Assembly (NCBI RefSeq): GCF_023074175.1
Contig: NZ_JADPKS010000174.1
Coordinates: 1-64,000 of the forward strand
Length of the DNA: 64,000 nt
Source of the DNA: Bradyrhizobium sp. 139
GTDB taxonomy: Bacteria; Pseudomonadota; Alphaproteobacteria; Rhizobiales; Xanthobacteraceae
Reading direction: 5' to 3'
The notes under the pieces are model-generated. The model made no database searches. It was not told where the DNA came from and saw nothing but the letters and a program-made list of their open reading frames with translations. The position numbers were made by a program, and so were the translations under genes. Below are positions 25,436 to 33,783 of the stretch, piece after piece (the stretch's first letter is position 1; each line of letters opens with the position of its first letter).

Positions 25436-25508
25436 ACCACCGCTCCGGGTGGAAACATCAGCGATAGCTTGCACAACGCCGCAAATCTGCTGCAGTGAGC
25501 GAATGCTC

Positions 25509-25826
25509 TCAGTCGGGAAAGCTCAGGATCATTTTCAACAGTTTCGGAAACCGCGCGTTGATGTCCTCCTCGCGCACGACATTGCGGTGCTGGACGCCTT
25601 GCTTTGAGGTCCGGATCAGGCCGGCCTCGCGCAGGATGCGAAAATGGTTCGACAGGGTCGATTTCGCCATGTCCGGGCAAGGCGCCGCCTCGGTGCAGGA
25701 CATGCAAGTGTTCTGCGCGGCCAGGCCTTTGACGATACGCAGCCGCATCGGATCCGCGAGGGCTCCCAGCACCCCGGCCAGTGTAATCTCGTCCCGCGAT
25801 GGGTGAACGAACTGCACCATACCCAA
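25509..25826 (-). CDS. ArsR family transcriptional regulator
   Basis: A 105-residue winged-helix repressor. LADPMRLRIVKGLA starts the DNA-binding domain and KSTLSNHFRILREAGLIRT is the recognition helix plus wing. Between them, CMSCTEAAPC offers three Cys that might sense metal or redox state. It is divergent from an SDR gene, across a palindromic operator at 25850-25882, so it probably represses both. The start is TTG at 25826, nine bases after GGAGG; the ATG at 25820 would be 15 bases away. Confidence 0.87.
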   Translation of the reverse strand: MGMVQFVHPSRDEITLAGVLGALADPMRLRIVKGLAAQNTCMSCTEAAPCPDMAKSTLSNHFRILREAGLIRTSKQGVQHRNVVREEDINARFPKLLKMILSFPD

Positions 25827-25849
25827 AATATAGCACCTCCCTTGAACTC

Positions 25850-25882
25850 ATTCAATAGTTCACTAGTATTGAACTATTGAAT
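25850..25882. promoter_or_regulatory. Operator of the ArsR/SDR divergent pair
   Basis: ATTCAATAGTTCA and TGAACTATTGAAT are perfect 13-bp inverted arms around a 7-bp centre. A further half-site, TTGAACT, lies just left. The AT-rich palindrome between divergent genes fits an ArsR dimer site. Confidence 0.8.
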
Positions 25883-25947
25883 ATCGGTATCCCGCCGAAC
25901 AACGGAGACATGCGACGACCAAGAGACTTGAAGGAAAAGTTGCGCTC

Positions 25948-26667
25948 GTGACCGGCGCATCCAAAGGCATCGGTGCTGAAATCTCCGCTCGGCTCGCGGC
26001 CGAGGGTGCCGCGGTCGCCGTCAACTACAGCGCCAGCAAGCAGGCCGCCGACCGCGTGGTCGCCGCTATCATCGCCAAGGGCGGCAAAGCCGTCGCCGTC
26101 CACGGCAACCTGGCCGATGCCAAGGACGTGAAAAGCGTGGTCGCGGAAACCGTGAAGGCGTTCGGTGCGATCGACATCCTCGTCAACAATGCGGGCATCT
26201 ACGAGTTCGCGCCGCTCGAGGCCATCACGCCTGAGCATTTCCACAAGCATTTCGATCTCAATGTGCTCGGTCTTCTCTTGATCTCAGGGGAAGTGGTGCA
26301 GCACTTCAATCCCAATGGGGGAAGCATCATCAACATCAGCTCCGGCGTATCGACCATCGCGCCGGCGAACACCGCCGTCTACACCGCGACGAAAGCATCG
26401 GTGGATGCAATCTCCGCCGTGCTGGCGAAGGAGCTTGCGCCGCGCAAGATCCGCGTCAACGCCGTCAATCCCGGCATGGTCGCAACCGAAGGCGTCGTGT
26501 CGGCCGGCCTGCATGAGGGCGACATGCGCAACTGGATCGAATCCGTCACCCCGCTCGGCCGCATCGGCAAGGTTGAGGAGATCGCCGCCGCGGTGGCCTT
26601 CTTCGCTTCGGACGAGGCGTCCTACGTCACGGGCGAGACGCTTCACGTCACCGGCGGCCTTCGCTGA
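25948..26667 (+). CDS. SDR family oxidoreductase with unclear start
   Basis: A classical SDR: VTGASKGIG, NNAG, and the catalytic NISSGVS plus YTATK are intact, ending YVTGETLHVTGGLR. At least 239 residues. The only usual start in frame is GTG at 25948, which would cut into the first beta strand. The upstream frame encodes TTKRLEGKVAL, the normal SDR N-terminus, from 25915, but the ATG at 25910 is two bases out of frame with it. So either a 2-bp insertion has disrupted the start or an uncommon start (for example ATT at 25876) is used. Probably ArsR-regulated. Confidence 0.78.
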   Translation: MTGASKGIGAEISARLAAEGAAVAVNYSASKQAADRVVAAIIAKGGKAVAVHGNLADAKDVKSVVAETVKAFGAIDILVNNAGIYEFAPLEAITPEHFHKHFDLNVLGLLLISGEVVQHFNPNGGSIINISSGVSTIAPANTAVYTATKASVDAISAVLAKELAPRKIRVNAVNPGMVATEGVVSAGLHEGDMRNWIESVTPLGRIGKVEEIAAAVAFFASDEASYVTGETLHVTGGLR

Positions 26668-26736
26668 CGAGGCGCGTGCTCTGGCGGGCCGACGGTGCTG
26701 AAGGCCGTCGTCCCGGCATCGTCGGTGGTTGCCCCT

Positions 26737-26808
26737 CCCGCAACCAAGTTCGGACTTCACCGGTCCCGATGAGAAAATGGCCCGCATCAAGCGGGCCATT
26801 TTTGTTTG
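26737..26808. repeat. 72-bp direct repeat (right copy) with terminator
   Basis: Second copy of 25364-25435, beginning CCCGCAACCAAG, so only 12 bases of the tRNA end are kept. It contains the terminator AAAATGGCCCGC/GCGGGCCATTTT (26774-26802). The truncated MATE gene starts directly after it. Confidence 0.82.
26774..26802. terminator. Rho-independent terminator
   Basis: 12-bp stem AAAATGGCCCGC/GCGGGCCATTTT with an ATCAA loop and flanking T/A runs, downstream of the SDR. Confidence 0.8.
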
Positions 26809-27113
26809 GCGAGCCCTCCAGGCTTTCGGCACGATCGCGGTCACCCGCGCCGAGCGCGCGGGGCGATGGCCGACGAGACGCCGCCGCCCATCGCGGCGCC
26901 GGACATGCTCATGGTCAGCATCACGCAGGGAAACACCAGCGCCATCGCAGCCAGCGCTTCGATCCCGAGACTGCCGATGTACGAGGTTTCCGCGATCGCA
27001 ACCAGGGTGCCTGCCGAAAACGCGAGCGCATTCGGCCAAGCGAGGGAGAGCAGCGTGCGCAGGATCGGTCCGTCGAGCAACGCATTCGCGGCTGGGCGAG
27101 GCGGTGATGACAT
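26809..27113 (-). pseudogene. Truncated, frameshifted MATE efflux transporter fragment
   Basis: The first 80 or so residues are the N-terminus of a MATE family transporter (GPILRTLLSLAWPNALAFSAG, two membrane segments, AAMGGGVSSAIA). One extra C at about 26858-26861 then shifts the frame; skipping it restores ARALGAGDRDRAESLEG, the expected continuation. The sequence then runs into the 72-bp repeat and the rest of the gene, normally about 450 residues, is missing. This marks a recombination junction. Confidence 0.8.
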
Positions 27114-27151
27114 CGGACCTTCCCCGTTGATCTGTCAGATCTGACCCGAGG

Positions 27152-27655
27152 TCAGGACTTGGGAGGCTTGTGCGGACAGACCATCGTCAGATTGAGCAGC
27201 GTGGGCGGCTCGTCGTCGCCGTTGTGATATTCCCACTCCAGACGAATCTCATGCCGGTCCGCGTCGCGATCGGCCGGCACATGCGTGATGATGTGGGTCT
27301 TCATCGGAATCGGAGGCTCCGAGTTGAAGCACTTCCGGACGCAGGCATCGAGCAACGCGCATCGCGTCAGGGGAATCACGTCCGGCTCGTCCTTCGACAG
27401 CGGCGTGGTATTCGGTTGGGACGTGAGATCGACGCGAGCGCGGCCCTTCTCCTTCTGCCAGTGCTTTGCGCTTCCCTGCGGCCACTTGCTCTTCGGCGTC
27501 AAAATCAGGTGATATTGGCCGTATTCCAATGTCGGGAGGTGGATATTTTCCGAGGCCTTGAGCTTCTTTACGCTCTTCTTCATGTTCTCCAATGGGTAGT
27601 AATTGCCATTCATCAGATCCTTAAATGGCTTACCCGTATATACTCTCATGCCCAT
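27152..27655 (-). CDS. Hypothetical protein
   Basis: A 167-residue protein I do not recognise. It is basic at the N-terminus (NMKKSVKKLKAS), has no signal peptide or membrane segment, and contains isolated Cys residues and a C-terminal EIRLEWEYHNGDDEPPTLLNLTMVCPHKP segment that looks like beta strands. GAGGGG lies eight bases before the ATG at 27655, which supports it as a real gene. It is flanked by the MATE remnant and a cyclase gene in the accessory part of the window. Confidence 0.6.
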   Translation of the reverse strand: MGMRVYTGKPFKDLMNGNYYPLENMKKSVKKLKASENIHLPTLEYGQYHLILTPKSKWPQGSAKHWQKEKGRARVDLTSQPNTTPLSKDEPDVIPLTRCALLDACVRKCFNSEPPIPMKTHIITHVPADRDADRHEIRLEWEYHNGDDEPPTLLNLTMVCPHKPPKS

Positions 27656-27915
27656 GTATTTTGCCCCTCAATGAGTACTTGGCTTCCCGGGAAATGTGCA
27701 GCTCCGCGAAGCTTCACGGCTAGAACACGAGCCTGGCGGTTCGTCATACGTAGCCTGTTTTTCGCGCAACTTTCGGCAAGCTACCACCTGGGACTGCGAA
27801 TCGTCCAGATCAGCAACCGGTTCGAGGATGTTTGCCCAAGATGAACCGCATGCCCCGTTGCTAACCAGGTTTCCATAAGCGATCTTATTGCTTCGCTCGC
27901 AGAGGCCGACCGACG

Positions 27916-30900
27916 ATGCCGCTGCAAAGTCTTGAAAGCACGGGAATGCACTGCGCGGCATGTCAGTCGACGATCGACCCAGGCGACAGCCGGTGCCCCA
28001 ATTGCGGTGCAGGCGTGCGACACTCAGATCCCGACAGCGAACGACGGTTTGTCACAATTCTCCGGGCCGATGTGATCGATTCCACCGGGCTCGTTGCCGA
28101 GCTCGATCCGGAGGAGGCGGTCTCGCGACTGGAGCCGGCCCTGGCGGCCATGAGAGGGGCGGTTCGGCAGTTCGGCGGCATCGTCAGCAAGGAGCTGGGC
28201 GATGGGCTTGCCGCGGTGTTCGGCGCCCCGATCGCGGACGACAATCATGCCCCCATGGCCTGCCACGCCGCGATCGAGCTCGTCCGGCGCGTCGCAAGCC
28301 TCGGCGACCCCGGACTACAGGTGCGGGTCGGCCTCCACTCCGGCCATGTCGTGGCCTACATGGTCGCCAGCGAGTTCTCCAAGGTTTACGAGATCGGTGG
28401 TGCGGCCCAGCATCTGGCTGCAAGGCTGGAGGCGGCAGCCGAGGCGAACCAGATCTACGTCTCGGAAGCCTGTCAAAAGCTTGCCGAGGGACATGTCCGG
28501 TTCGAATCGTTAGGCGGCAAGTCCCTGCGCGGCTTCAGCCAGCCCGTGCCGGTCTATCGAATCGTGGGCGCGAACGACCTGTCGAGTTGGCGGGTGCGAC
28601 GGGCGCGCAGCGTCTCTCGCTTTGTCGATCGCACGGCTGAGCGGGCTCTGCTGGGGCGCACCGCCGGAAACGCAAGGGCAAGCCGGCAGACGGTTCTGCT
28701 GCTCGGCGATGCGGGTATCGGCAAATCGCGGCTTGCGCATGAGTTTGCTCAGGAACTGAAGGCCGATGGCTGGCGATTGATCGACGCCGAGTCCAGCCCG
28801 AACCTCCAAGGCGCGCCGTTCAGCACGTTGAAGCGGATCTTGCTGTCGGCAATGGATGCGGCGGCGAAGGATCCCGACAGTCCGGGTGATCCTCGGAAAG
28901 ACCTGTCGGCGATCCAGCAAGCCGCGCTCAACGCAGTGCTCGATCTGCCTATATCGAATCCGCACTGGGACGAGCTGGAACCTCACGCACGAGGGCGAGC
29001 TATCTCCGATGCAAGTTGTGCGATCGTCGAAAGCGTGGCCAATCGCCAGCGCACGGTTCTTCTGCTCGAGGATCTGCACTGGATGGACCGGGCCAGCGAT
29101 GTCGTCGTAGCCGCCATTGCGTCGCTACAGGCGGCCGGTCTTCTCGTGCTCTTCACCTCGCGGCCGAATGGCATGCCGGTCTGGATCGCGCGCTGTCACG
29201 CCGAGATCGTCGCAATGCGGCCCCTCGACGACGATTCGGGGTTGGCGATGCTGGCGGACATGCTTGGCTCCTCTGAGACCAACGCCGATTTGAAAAGCCG
29301 GATCATTTCTCATACTGCCAACGTTCCCCTGTTCATCGAGGAGGTCTGCCGCGGATTGAAGGATAGCGGCACACTGCGCGGCCAATGGGGCGATCTTGCG
29401 CTCGTGCGTCCGATTGACGAACTCGGCATTCCCAGCAGCATCCAGGGCGTGATTGCAGCGCGCCTCGATCGGGTGTCGAAGCAAGAACGATCCATTTTGC
29501 AGATCGCCGCCACTTTGGGGCCGAGATCGAACGAAGCCATGCTGGGGAAGATCGCAGCCATGTCTGATGTTGTTTTGCAGGGGGGCCTCGCCGCGCTTGA
29601 TCGCGCCGAGTTGCTTGTCAGGATCGATAGCGAACTGGAAAATTCACTGGAATTCCGGCATGAGATGGTCCGGCAGGTCACCTACGACTCCATGGTCGAA
29701 AAGGTGCGCGAAGACATCCATGCGCGCGTTCTTTCGGCTCTGGAGGATAGCGAAGGCGGTGCCGACGATCCCGACGAGCTCTGCTATCATGCCACGCGGG
29801 CGAAGGATTGGGACAAGTCGTTCAGTTACGGCAGGGCTTCGGCGAGAAGATGTCTGGCGCGATCTGCGTTTACCGATGCTGCTGACTATTTTGAAATTGC
29901 GATGAGGTCGTTGGATATGACTCCGGCGAATCCCTCACGAGAAGCAGATGCCGTAGATGTCCGTATCGAGGCACGCGCTGCGTTCATTGCGTCCGGACAG
30001 ATTTCTGAATGGTTGAACCTCGGCAAGGAAGCCGAGCGTCGCGCCGATGCGATCAACGACATCGGACGCAAGGTGGCTGCCATGACGGTCATGGCAGCAG
30101 CACAGAATTTCTATGGTACGCCGATCGAAGCAGTTACCGTCGGCGAGGAGGTCGTGCGCCTTGCGAAGGAATGGGGCAATTCGGGTTGGCTCAATGCCGC
30201 GCAATATGGTCTCGGCCAAGTGTACTTTCTTGCTGGACGCTATCGCGAAGCTGACCAGTTGTTTGCAAGCGCTTGCGCCCAACTGTCGGGACCGGAAGCG
30301 AGCGCTCCTTTCGGCTCGACACCAAAATACGCGTTGTTGCTCTGCTGCATGATGAACAGCATCAACTGCACCGTGATGGGCGAGCTCGATGCCGCCGAAC
30401 AGCTCCAGCGCGAGGCCGCCGCGATCGCCGAAGAGACGAACCGTCCCTATGACCGCGTCGCCGCCGCCTATAGCGGCGGCTGGCTGATGCTTGGCCGCAA
30501 CGAGCCGGCGGCGGCCGCCGCCACACTCGAAGACGGTTTCGTTCTTGCGCAGAAGCACGGCATCCGGCTATTCGTGCCGGTGCTCGGCTGCCATCTCGGC
30601 ATGGCCTATCTGGAGCAGGGGTTGTTCGACCGGGCGCGCGGCGTGCTGGGCGAGGCCCGCGAGGAGGCGAAGGCGGTCGGCTATACCTCGGCGGTGCTGC
30701 GCAGCTCGATCTACCTTGCGCACGCCACCTGGCGCCTCGGCGATGTCCGGGCCGCGCAGAACATGCTGCGCGAGGCGCGCAACACCGCCCGCCAGCAGGG
30801 ATTTGCCGGCCTCGAGGCCGAGGCTCTGTTCGGCGAGGCCGTGGTGACGCCGGCCTCTGGCGCCGAGAACAAGACGGCCGTCCTCGCCGCCCTGCGCGGA

Positions 30901-30999
30901 ACGATCGCGATCGCTTCCGAGAGCGGCGCGCTGCCGCTCCAGCACAAGGCCGAGGCGATGCTGAACGAGCTGCTGGCCCGCGACGACGAGCTGACCTGA
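27916..30999 (+). CDS. Zinc-ribbon-cyclase-like-ATPase-TPR protein
   Basis: A 1027-residue protein. Cys13, 16, 27 and 30 form a zinc ribbon. A class III cyclase domain follows (about 45-220): the metal Asp are kept (52 in ADVIDST, 96 in ELGDG), but the transition-state Asn is His166 in QHLAARL, with Arg170 kept, so activity may be lost or altered. An AAA-type NTPase has P-loop GDAGIGKS at 264-271 and LLLEDLHW as Walker B. The C-terminal 450 residues are TPR-like repeats. It resembles the island protein at 19975-23406 but starts with a zinc ribbon instead of SAM. AGAGG precedes the ATG; a second ATG at 27946 is also possible. Confidence 0.87.
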   Translation: MPLQSLESTGMHCAACQSTIDPGDSRCPNCGAGVRHSDPDSERRFVTILRADVIDSTGLVAELDPEEAVSRLEPALAAMRGAVRQFGGIVSKELGDGLAAVFGAPIADDNHAPMACHAAIELVRRVASLGDPGLQVRVGLHSGHVVAYMVASEFSKVYEIGGAAQHLAARLEAAAEANQIYVSEACQKLAEGHVRFESLGGKSLRGFSQPVPVYRIVGANDLSSWRVRRARSVSRFVDRTAERALLGRTAGNARASRQTVLLLGDAGIGKSRLAHEFAQELKADGWRLIDAESSPNLQGAPFSTLKRILLSAMDAAAKDPDSPGDPRKDLSAIQQAALNAVLDLPISNPHWDELEPHARGRAISDASCAIVESVANRQRTVLLLEDLHWMDRASDVVVAAIASLQAAGLLVLFTSRPNGMPVWIARCHAEIVAMRPLDDDSGLAMLADMLGSSETNADLKSRIISHTANVPLFIEEVCRGLKDSGTLRGQWGDLALVRPIDELGIPSSIQGVIAARLDRVSKQERSILQIAATLGPRSNEAMLGKIAAMSDVVLQGGLAALDRAELLVRIDSELENSLEFRHEMVRQVTYDSMVEKVREDIHARVLSALEDSEGGADDPDELCYHATRAKDWDKSFSYGRASARRCLARSAFTDAADYFEIAMRSLDMTPANPSREADAVDVRIEARAAFIASGQISEWLNLGKEAERRADAINDIGRKVAAMTVMAAAQNFYGTPIEAVTVGEEVVRLAKEWGNSGWLNAAQYGLGQVYFLAGRYREADQLFASACAQLSGPEASAPFGSTPKYALLLCCMMNSINCTVMGELDAAEQLQREAAAIAEETNRPYDRVAAAYSGGWLMLGRNEPAAAAATLEDGFVLAQKHGIRLFVPVLGCHLGMAYLEQGLFDRARGVLGEAREEAKAVGYTSAVLRSSIYLAHATWRLGDVRAAQNMLREARNTARQQGFAGLEAEALFGEAVVTPASGAENKTAVLAALRGTIAIASESGALPLQHKAEAMLNELLARDDELT

Positions 31000-31177
31000 C
31001 TCTGCCTCCTGTCGGGTCGGCGATGGCGCCGCCACGGCCGATATCTGCCCGACGCCTCAAGTAATTCCGCAGGCGACGCAAGGCTTTAGCTACTGTGCAT
31101 GGGGTTGTTTTCGACCATTTTGAATGGCGCACTATTGTGCAATGCAAAAGAAGGGACACAAGCTTTAGGCAGCATCC
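31000..31177. other. Convergent intergenic region
   Basis: 178 bp between converging genes. A weak GTCGGG/CCCGAC pairing is visible, but no clear terminator or promoter. Confidence 0.4.
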
Positions 31178-32674
31178 TTAGTGGATCGCCGCGTACATGA
31201 TCCTCTCCTCCGTCGCGTCCAGCGCGGAGAATTCCTCCACGACCTTGCCCTGGCGTGAGACCAGGATCCGGTCGGACAGCGCCATGATCTCGGGCAAATA
31301 GGACGAGATGACGACGACCGCCTTGCCCTCGTCGGCGAGCTGGTTGACCAGCTCGTGGATTTCGACGATGGCGCCGACATCCACACCGCGGGTCGGCTCG
31401 TCGAAAATGATCAGGTCCGGCTCCTGCACCAGCGATTTTGCGATCACGACCTTCTGCTGGTTGCCGCCGGAGAGCTCGACCACCTTGCCGTGGTCGCCGA
31501 TGGCGCGAACCCTGAGCTTCTCGATCCAGGTCTTGCCCACCGTCTCGGTCTCTCGCCGCGACAGCATCATGCGCCCCTTGGGAAACTTCGACAGCAGGCC
31601 GAGATAAATGTTGCGCGCGATCGAGGACGTCTCGAAGAAGCCCTCGACCTTGCGATCTTCGGTGACATAGGCGATGCCGGCCTTGACCGCTGGAGCCGGC
31701 ACCCGGTAGCGCACCGGCTTGTCGTGCAGCAGAATCTCGCCGCCGTGGAAGAAGTCGCGCTTGAGCACGCCTGAGACGATCTTGAAGGTTTCGGTGCGGC
31801 CCGCGCCGACGAGGCCGAACACGCCGGTGATCTGCCCCGCGAAGACCGACAGCGAATTGTTCTTCACCATCGGCGCCATCTTCAGGTTCTGCACCGTGAG
31901 CACGCGGGCGCCGGCCGGCCGCACGGTGCTCTTCCGCGTGCCATAGAGTGTGTTGGAGAGATCGCGGCCGACCATGGCCTGAATGATCGCCGCGCGGTCG
32001 AATTTGGCGGCATCATCGGTGACGACATGCTTGCCGTCGCGCAGGACGGTGATGCGGTCGGCCAGCAGCAGGGCCTCTTCCAGGGCGTGCGAGATGAAGA
32101 CGATCGAGACGCCGCGCTTCTTGAGATCGCGGACGAGGTCGAAGAAGTACTTCTTCTCCTCCGGCGTCAACGACGCGGTTGGCTCGTCGAAGATGATGAC
32201 CTTGGCGCGGTGCAGGACCGCGCGCGCGATCTCCACCATCTGCTTCTTGGCAGCGCCGAGGCCGCTCACGGTCGCCGTCGGCGTGACGTCGAAATTGAGC
32301 GATTGCAAAAACTGCTGCGCGGAGATGTAGATGCCGCGCAGGCGGTTGTAAAACTTCTCCTGCCCGAGAAACAGGTTCTGCGCGACAGTCATGGTCGGCA
32401 CCAGGCTGTTCTCCTGGAACACCATGGCAATGCCGAGATTTCGTGCTTCCAGCGGCGTCCGCGGCGCGACGTCAGTGCCATCGACCATCATGGCGCCCGA
32501 GGTCAGCGTCACCACGCCTGCCATCACCTTGGTCAGGGTCGACTTGCCGGCGCCATTCTCGCCGACCAGTGCATGAATCTCGCCGCGGCGCAGGTCGAAG
32601 TCGACCCCGTCGATGGCGGGTACGCCGGCGTAGAGTTTTGTGGCCTGGCGCAGCGAGAGCATGATGTCGCTCAT
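31178..32674 (-). CDS. Sugar-type ABC transporter ATP-binding protein (two NBDs)
   Basis: A 498-residue double ATPase of the CUT2 (RbsA/MglA) type. The first NBD has Walker A GENGAGKS, signature-like GLGAAKKQMVEIARA and Walker B VIIFDEPTAS. The second has a degenerate P-loop GLVGAGRTE, signature ELSGGNQQKVVIAK and LIIFDEPTRGVDVG. It powers uptake by the two permeases of the same operon. The open frame runs further upstream, but the ATG at 32674 overlaps the stop of the preceding gene by 4 bp (ATGA), showing translational coupling and fixing the start. Confidence 0.9.
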   Translation of the reverse strand: MSDIMLSLRQATKLYAGVPAIDGVDFDLRRGEIHALVGENGAGKSTLTKVMAGVVTLTSGAMMVDGTDVAPRTPLEARNLGIAMVFQENSLVPTMTVAQNLFLGQEKFYNRLRGIYISAQQFLQSLNFDVTPTATVSGLGAAKKQMVEIARAVLHRAKVIIFDEPTASLTPEEKKYFFDLVRDLKKRGVSIVFISHALEEALLLADRITVLRDGKHVVTDDAAKFDRAAIIQAMVGRDLSNTLYGTRKSTVRPAGARVLTVQNLKMAPMVKNNSLSVFAGQITGVFGLVGAGRTETFKIVSGVLKRDFFHGGEILLHDKPVRYRVPAPAVKAGIAYVTEDRKVEGFFETSSIARNIYLGLLSKFPKGRMMLSRRETETVGKTWIEKLRVRAIGDHGKVVELSGGNQQKVVIAKSLVQEPDLIIFDEPTRGVDVGAIVEIHELVNQLADEGKAVVVISSYLPEIMALSDRILVSRQGKVVEEFSALDATEERIMYAAIH

Positions 32675-33783
32675 GAGCAAAACTCCTCGGCAAGGCCGGC
32701 GAGGGGCAGCCGCAGGACACGGCCCGGTCCCTTGGCGATCAGGACGAGATCGTCGCCCATCTCGATGGCCGCAACGATTCCGTGGTTGGCGCCGTCGGCC
32801 CGGCTGTGCAGCGAATAAAGCGGCTGGCCATCGGCGTTGAGCCGGACGACGAGGCCATAGGAGCGCGGCGGCGCCCACGGCTTGATCACACCCATGGTTT
32901 TGATGTGCGCGCCCTGCATCGGCTCCTTGAACGAGACGCCGGAGCGCAGGCGCGGGGCAACCCAGTAAGCCGGATCGATCTCGGCCATCATGCGGCGCCG
33001 ATAGGCCGGTTCACGCAACACGAACTCGATGAGCTGGGTGCGCGCGGTGAATGCGGTGAGCCAGTAGCCGCCGCCTGCGGCCTTCGTGAGCCGCGACGGA
33101 TAGACGGGAAGATGACCGAGCACGGTCCGCGGCGCCGCGCCCGGCGTCATGGCAACGAGGCGGTGACGCCAGCTTTCGCTGACCAGCACACCACTGCCGT
33201 ACGCGCACGCGCCGAAGGCATGGCCGAGCCCTTGGGTCAACAGTGTCACGCCCTTGTTGCCGGGATCCAACCTGAACACGCGGCCGGTCCGGTTGAGCTC
33301 CATCAGGTCGCGCGCCCAGTCGTCGACGCCGCATGTCGCTGAGCCGTCTGTCGCAATGAGCGTGTTGTCGTCCGCCAGCGCCAGTGCGTTGATGGCGTTG
33401 AATGCCGTATCGGCAAACGTCAGGCTTGGCTGTTCGGCCGAGGCGTTTGCGTAGAGGTGCACCTCGCGTCCCCCGAGCGCGACCGCAAGGCCGCCGCCGG
33501 GAAGGGCACACAGGGCCGAGATCGGCCGCTCGAAGGTCTGGACCTCCGATGTCGAGCCACCATCCAGACGCATCAGCCGCTGGCCGTCCGCGATGAAGAG
33601 GTTGCGGCCGTCGGTGGCGAGGTCCTCGGGCGTCTCGCATGTCAGCAAGGTCTCGGCGGATTCGAGCTTCTGGTTGGGTTTCAATGCGCCATCGAAGGAC
33701 GGCACGGTGATGGTGGCGTCGCCGCGCCCGAGAAAGCGGTTGGCGAAGTCCCTGACGGCTACGATCACGAAAGCTTCCCCCAT
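32671..33783 (-). CDS. Beta-propeller (SMP-30/strictosidine-synthase-like) protein
   Basis: A 370-residue soluble protein with repeated propeller-like blades (EDLATDGRNLFIADGQRL, ALPGGGLAVALGGRE, NALALADDNTLIATDGS). It is distantly similar to the C-terminal domain of the fused permease encoded just upstream; the two genes overlap by 19 bp. Such proteins can be lactonases. No signal peptide is visible, so it is likely cytosolic. It probably acts on the imported substrate, for example by opening a lactone; this is inferred from the operon. Confidence 0.72.
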   Translation of the reverse strand: MGEAFVIVAVRDFANRFLGRGDATITVPSFDGALKPNQKLESAETLLTCETPEDLATDGRNLFIADGQRLMRLDGGSTSEVQTFERPISALCALPGGGLAVALGGREVHLYANASAEQPSLTFADTAFNAINALALADDNTLIATDGSATCGVDDWARDLMELNRTGRVFRLDPGNKGVTLLTQGLGHAFGACAYGSGVLVSESWRHRLVAMTPGAAPRTVLGHLPVYPSRLTKAAGGGYWLTAFTARTQLIEFVLREPAYRRRMMAEIDPAYWVAPRLRSGVSFKEPMQGAHIKTMGVIKPWAPPRSYGLVVRLNADGQPLYSLHSRADGANHGIVAAIEMGDDLVLIAKGPGRVLRLPLAGLAEEFCS

